Part shown: one piece after another, positions 61,917-64,000 of the stretch
Numbering within the stretch: the first letter of the stretch is position 1
How the letters are laid out: every line of letters starts with the position of its first letter
NCBI GenBank assembly: GCA_013397435.1
Contig: VZRG01001045.1
Location: forward strand, 65,549-129,548
Length of the DNA stretch: 64,000 bases
Source of the DNA: Erythrocercus mccallii
Lineage: Eukaryota > Chordata > Aves > Passeriformes > Dicruridae
Reading direction: 5' to 3'
The notes under the pieces: model-generated
What the model saw: only the letters and a program-made list of their open reading frames with translations
Databases searched by the model: none
What the model was told of the DNA's origin: nothing
Program-made: the position numbers and the translations under genes

Positions 61917-64000
61917 GTATCCTCAGATGACAAGGACAGTTTGAAACACAAACCACTATTTAGCCCAGTAACTTTTAAACAGCTGTGGCTACAAACATGC
62001 AAAAACTATCTCTGAGTGTTTTCATGGCTTGCAGGTACAATAAATTATTGATCTACAAGTTTTTTGAGCCAGAACAACAGCAAGTAAAGAACATACACAG
62101 AAACATGAATGTACTAAAAACTTAACTAATTGATTTATTTCTCATATAATATCCAAATGTTTCCTACTGCCTGGCATCAATTGCAGCATTCTTCGTTTGA
62201 TATTCTTACTGTTGGAGCAAAGACAGCAGGCTGAGTGCTGCACAGAACAGAGATGGTGGTTCTCCTTAGAAAACCCTACAGAAATAATCTAAAATAAATT
62301 TGAAGTGTCAGAAGAAAAAGGTTCCCTAAAAAAATTTAGGACTTCATATTTCCCAAGAAACTTAATGCTGGAAACTTCCACTAAACAAAAATCTCTCAAA
62401 ATCCATGGCAGCAAGTGAGACGTCCATATCCTGTAGTGCCTGGTGTAGTGTAGACAAAACAGTTGTGTGATGTTAGAAGACAGGAAAAGCAGTCTTGGAT
62501 TTCCCTTTCCATTATTCAAACTAATTTCAAATATAATTTTCCATCTTCTAATGGCTCATTTGCAAAGTCATAAATAAGGGAAGTTCAACATCTAATCCCC
62601 TGTTGGTGATATTAAGTAAAAGATGTCTAAATGCACCAAACCAGAACACTGGTTTATATGAGCAGATCACCAATACATTCACAGGCAATATAAAAGCCAC
62701 CAAATATTACAATCGAAACACATTTGGTTTCCAAGCCAGCATTCTTTCATCTTATAAAACAATTTTAGAGTCTTTCAACAGTGCACTTCTGTTTGACTGA
62801 TAAGCAGAAACAAATGTGAAAAAAAAATCCACATTCTGAGTTTTTCACTGCAAGAAGCAACAAGGAAACAGAAAATAACAATAAAACCCTCTGGTTGCCA
62901 AGAGGCATGTAGAAAGGGTTTAATATTCCTAAATTATTGCCTATATGATTGCAGAAATTAGTAAAAGAAAGAAAATTGATTCAATAGCAAATACTGTGTT
63001 CCTCAAAAAGTACTGGTAATTAAGAAAATCACCACACGATAGCTCCAGATACAGAAGCTCTTAAACAGAGTTGCACTTACTGGTCACACTAAAGTGTCAC
63101 TGCAAAACAAGTCTGCCAGCTCTGTAGAAGCAGCTGAGAAGGAGTACTGCAAACAGAACTCACCCACTTCTGATCCCAGGAATACAGAGGTCACTTGCTT
63201 TTTACTGCTTTCTTTGGGTCACCTACCATGTTAAAATGCAGGCCACTGCCCTCACATCTGGCTTAGAGAAACTTCTTTAGAGGGTGCTCAAGAGGATATT
63301 CAAGATTGCTGAATACAATACAGCAAGGAAAATGATGGAAACACACTTCTTTAGAGTCATAGCAAGAAGTAGAATAAGCAGCTGCCTCCCATTTACTCAT
63401 TCAAAGCCCTCATCAGAGTAAAAAGGCTGTGAGCATATTAACTTCAATGCAAAGGATTGAAAGGCCATAATGAATTACCATGCATAAGTGCACTGTTGTT
63501 ACCATGCACCTAGCTTTGACTACATCCTGTAATACTGTAAAACAGATTAATCAGTGAAAAATCACTGGCAAGGAGGAGGCATTGCCAGGAACACCCAATG
63601 AGATTTATCCCGAGCTGTTGGTCCAGGAAGCACAAGGGGCTGTTTGAATGGGCAGGGTGCAAGGGTAGAGCACAAAACTTAGGGAGTGAGACGTCTCCCA
63701 TCAAAATAGAAGAGGAATAAATATGCCTTCAACTCAATCAAAATCCATTGGGAAAAGAACTTGATGATCCAGATGGACACCAGAGAGCAGGAGATAACTG
63801 GAGCTGCCCAACCTGCTCCACAAATAAATTTACAACTAGTTCAACCAAGAAAAGGTGGCAGATGATAGGAGTGGGTGATTCCACTTTATGAGGTACAGAG
63901 GCACTCATCTGTCAGCCTAACCCACTCTCAAGGGAGCTGTGCAGCCTTCCAGGACCCTGGATCTGGGACGTTACTGAGAAGGTCCCAAGCCTACTCACAG
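61917..64000 (+). other. Continuing intron or 3' flank; nothing recognised
   Basis: AT-rich sequence to the window end. No further exon, polyadenylation site in convincing context, repeat family or RNA gene was recognised. The remaining exons of the right-edge gene are expected to the right. Confidence 0.45.

Noticed and set aside
1..64000. CRISPR arrays, operons, prokaryotic-style genes, tRNA genes and telomeric repeats
   Set aside because: None was seen. The sequence has vertebrate features throughout, and no cloverleaf or regularly spaced repeat array was found by eye.

Overview
The window looks like vertebrate, most probably avian and perhaps passerine, chromosomal DNA. It is AT-rich and gene-poor, with no operon structure and no closely packed open frames. 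Its recognisable repeats are CR1 LINE fragments plus endogenous-retrovirus-type LTRs. No Alu, L1 or tRNA-type SINE is seen. One LTR (about 44.4-45.1 kb) resembles LTRs I associate with songbird genomes, but that match is from memory and was not searched.

Layout. Positions 1-292 form a dense CpG island, the likely promoter/first exon of a gene that lies to the left, probably on the minus strand. From about 0.3 to 59.7 kb I recognise no intact gene. This stretch holds: a 66-bp poly-A run with one N (15.8 kb); a decayed Ty3/gypsy-like reverse-transcriptase fragment on the minus strand (16.6-17.0 kb); a short CR1 scrap (17.8 kb); a poly-T tract with a polyadenylation signal behind it, like the tail of a retrocopied mRNA (19.1 kb), next to a perfect 24-bp palindrome; an old minus-strand CR1 of about 800 bp (24.8-25.7 kb); a plus-strand CR1 3' end (31.9 kb); a splice-flanked candidate exon (33.7 kb); a probable solo LTR on the minus strand (34.05-34.55 kb); a 243-codon open frame of unknown meaning (39.4-40.1 kb); a second LTR interrupted by a 265-base assembly gap and flanked by minisatellite-like sequence (44.4-45.1 kb); two 96-bp near-identical copies of an unknown sequence (48.76 and 51.30 kb) with a 102-bp-period tandem duplication between them; and another CR1 3' region (56.0-56.25 kb).

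The best gene is at the right edge on the plus strand. It has a TATA-like promoter with an inverted CCAAT box, a first coding exon encoding a clean signal peptide (59856-59925), and a second coding exon (60142-60405) encoding an acidic, Ser/Thr/Pro/Glu-rich, Ser-Gly-containing segment. Both introns are phase 1. The gene continues to the right; one weak candidate third exon is at 61839-61916. I could not identify the gene. It should encode a secreted or membrane-anchored protein with a mucin- or proteoglycan-like stalk. If the left-edge gene is on the minus strand, the two edge genes are divergent and separated by a desert of about 59 kb.
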